The position numbers and the translations under genes are program-made. From assembly GCA_002684935.1 (NCBI GenBank), contig NYWC01000010.1, positions 39,668-61,206 on the forward strand: a stretch of 21,539 bases of DNA. The letters are read 5' to 3'. This stretch comes from Gammaproteobacteria bacterium (GTDB taxonomy: Bacteria > Pseudomonadota > Gammaproteobacteria > Pseudomonadales > Pseudohongiellaceae). Positions 21,038 to 21,539 of this stretch are shown piece after piece. Below the pieces are notes generated by a model. The model was not told where the DNA came from. It made no database searches and saw nothing but the letters and a program-made list of their open reading frames with translations. The stretch's first letter is position 1. The number at the start of each line of letters is the position of its first letter.

Positions 21038-21211
21038 ATGACAAACGGATTATTTACCATCTTCTACTTTCTCGGCGCGTTGTTCACGTGGCACATGGCT
21101 GCGGCCTTCACCATCATGGGCAGCTTGTGGCTCGGTGTTCTATGCATGGCAATCGGTGCCTTGTTCTTGGTGCTGATGTATAAAGACGGGATTATGGCTT
21201 ATGACCAGTGA
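21038..21211 (+). CDS. Small two-segment membrane protein
   Basis: A 57-aa protein from ATG 21038 (MTNGLFTIFYFLGALFTWHM), chosen because GGGAG lies eight bases before it. The open frame extends 14 codons further into the terminator region, with no ribosome site. Two membrane segments are visible: about residues 4-24 (LFTIFYFLGALFTWHMAAA) and 27-49 (GSLWLGVLCMAIGALFLVLM). A short YKDGIMAYDQ tail follows. The second ends near the cytoplasmic side by the positive-inside rule. The function is unknown. Phages carry many such small early membrane proteins. The last 11 bases overlap the next gene. Confidence 0.7.
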   Translation: MTNGLFTIFYFLGALFTWHMAAAFTIMGSLWLGVLCMAIGALFLVLMYKDGIMAYDQ

Positions 21212-21437
21212 GACAAAAGTTTTCTTCCGTAAGTGTAGCACCTGCGGCAAGGGCATGAACGAAGGCTATGTCGGAGAGGATGGAAGCTATGGCTGCTCAG
21301 ATGCCTGCTGGTTTACAGGCGAGTATACACGCGAGATGTATGCCGACGACTACGAAGCAGGTTCAGCCTACTGGACTGAGTGGGAAGAGTATGACGGCGG
21401 CGGCGAGCTATACACGGAAGACGGCACCGAGCTATAA
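21201..21437 (+). CDS. Small zinc-ribbon-like phage protein
   Basis: A 78-aa acidic protein with CSTCGKGMNEGYVGEDGSYG followed by CSDAC: four Cys at 12, 15, 32 and 36 suited to one zinc ion. The KGMNEGY segment and the end EAGSAYWTEWEEYDG match a short protein that I remember in phages and plasmids, where it has no known role. The N-terminus MTSETKVFFRK is basic, the C-terminus strongly acidic. ATG 21201 overlaps the end of the membrane-protein gene by 11 bases. A strong terminator follows. Zinc binding is inferred from the Cys pairs. Confidence 0.8.
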   Translation: MTSETKVFFRKCSTCGKGMNEGYVGEDGSYGCSDACWFTGEYTREMYADDYEAGSAYWTEWEEYDGGGELYTEDGTEL

Positions 21438-21450
21438 GACTGAAACACGG

Positions 21451-21476
21451 AGACCAGGCGCAAGCCTGGTCTTTTT
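21451..21476 (+). terminator. Strong rho-independent terminator of the rightward block
   Basis: AGACCAGGC and GCCTGGTCT form a perfect 9-bp stem (21451-21459 and 21464-21472) with the stable tetraloop GCAA, followed by TTTTT. It lies 14 bases after the stop of the zinc-ribbon gene. Confidence 0.92.
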
Positions 21477-21482
21477 GATTAA

Positions 21483-21539
21483 GCAAGTCGCAAGGTTTCG
21501 AGTGGCGCAAGTCGCAAGGCAACATAGCCAAGCCGCAAG
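21483..21539. repeat. Short direct repeats at the right edge
   Basis: GCAAGTCGCAAGG occurs at 21483-21495 and again at 21507-21519 (24-base period). A third, imperfect copy CAAGCCGCAAG sits at 21529-21539, where the window stops. The element itself contains a smaller GCAAG repeat. It lies just past the terminator. It could be the start of an iteron-like or phage-specific intergenic repeat. No role is proven. Confidence 0.65.

Noticed and set aside
1..21539. CRISPR array, insertion sequence, integrase or defence gene
   Set aside because: No spaced palindromic repeats, transposase or recombinase motifs were seen. All larger frames are phage structural, packaging or small unknown genes.

Overview
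The window looks like part of the genome of a tailed double-stranded DNA bacteriophage, most likely an uncultured, probably marine phage with a short podovirus-type tail. The evidence is a P22-type portal, two P22 gp4-like/SU10-like head-tail adaptor candidates, a large terminase, a scaffold plus major capsid protein pair, a 3TM holin and tight gene packing with 1-8 nt overlaps. No tail tube, tail sheath or tape-measure gene is visible. No integrase, transposase, rRNA, tRNA or CRISPR array was seen. The marine assignment rests on resemblance to remembered families and is an inference.

Minus strand, read from 20018 down to 1, is one long late (packaging, structure, lysis) transcription unit. 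In order: large terminase; an 817-aa protein that is a candidate internal or ejected protein; portal; a 63-aa protein; two membrane proteins of holin type; a 45-aa basic protein; first copy of a paralogous 230-aa family; an EF-hand-like protein; a 47-aa membrane-anchored peptide; a Cys-rich protein; a coiled-coil protein; a GroES-like co-chaperonin; scaffold; a conserved 152-aa protein; a putative capsid decoration protein; and the major capsid protein. A strong rho-independent terminator follows the capsid gene. Beyond it lie a 93-aa structural protein, four small basic or membrane proteins, the two neck adaptors with a small gene between them, and then tail or host-contact proteins. These include a 493-aa collagen-like Gly-X-Y protein and the second copy of the 230-aa family. 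A further gene runs off the left edge.

Plus strand, from 20275 rightwards, is a short divergent block of small genes (67, 157, 57 and 78 aa). It is preceded by a sigma70-like promoter whose -35 and -10 elements are each embedded in a TGTCA/TGACA palindrome, so it is probably repressor-controlled. The block contains two hairpin terminators and ends in short direct repeats at the window edge.

The most notable anomaly is in the major capsid gene. An in-frame TAA at 7539-7541 is followed, in the same frame, by 32 further codons encoding what looks like the normal C-terminus of the protein. The second stop lies just before the terminator. This is a nonsense variant, a recoding event or a sequence error, and the sequence alone cannot decide between them. 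No unmistakably new system such as an anti-phage or novel enzymatic cassette was found. The best candidates for undescribed biology are the 817-aa protein, the duplicated 230-aa family, the EF-hand protein with its recurring GGL tail, and the double-palindrome promoter.
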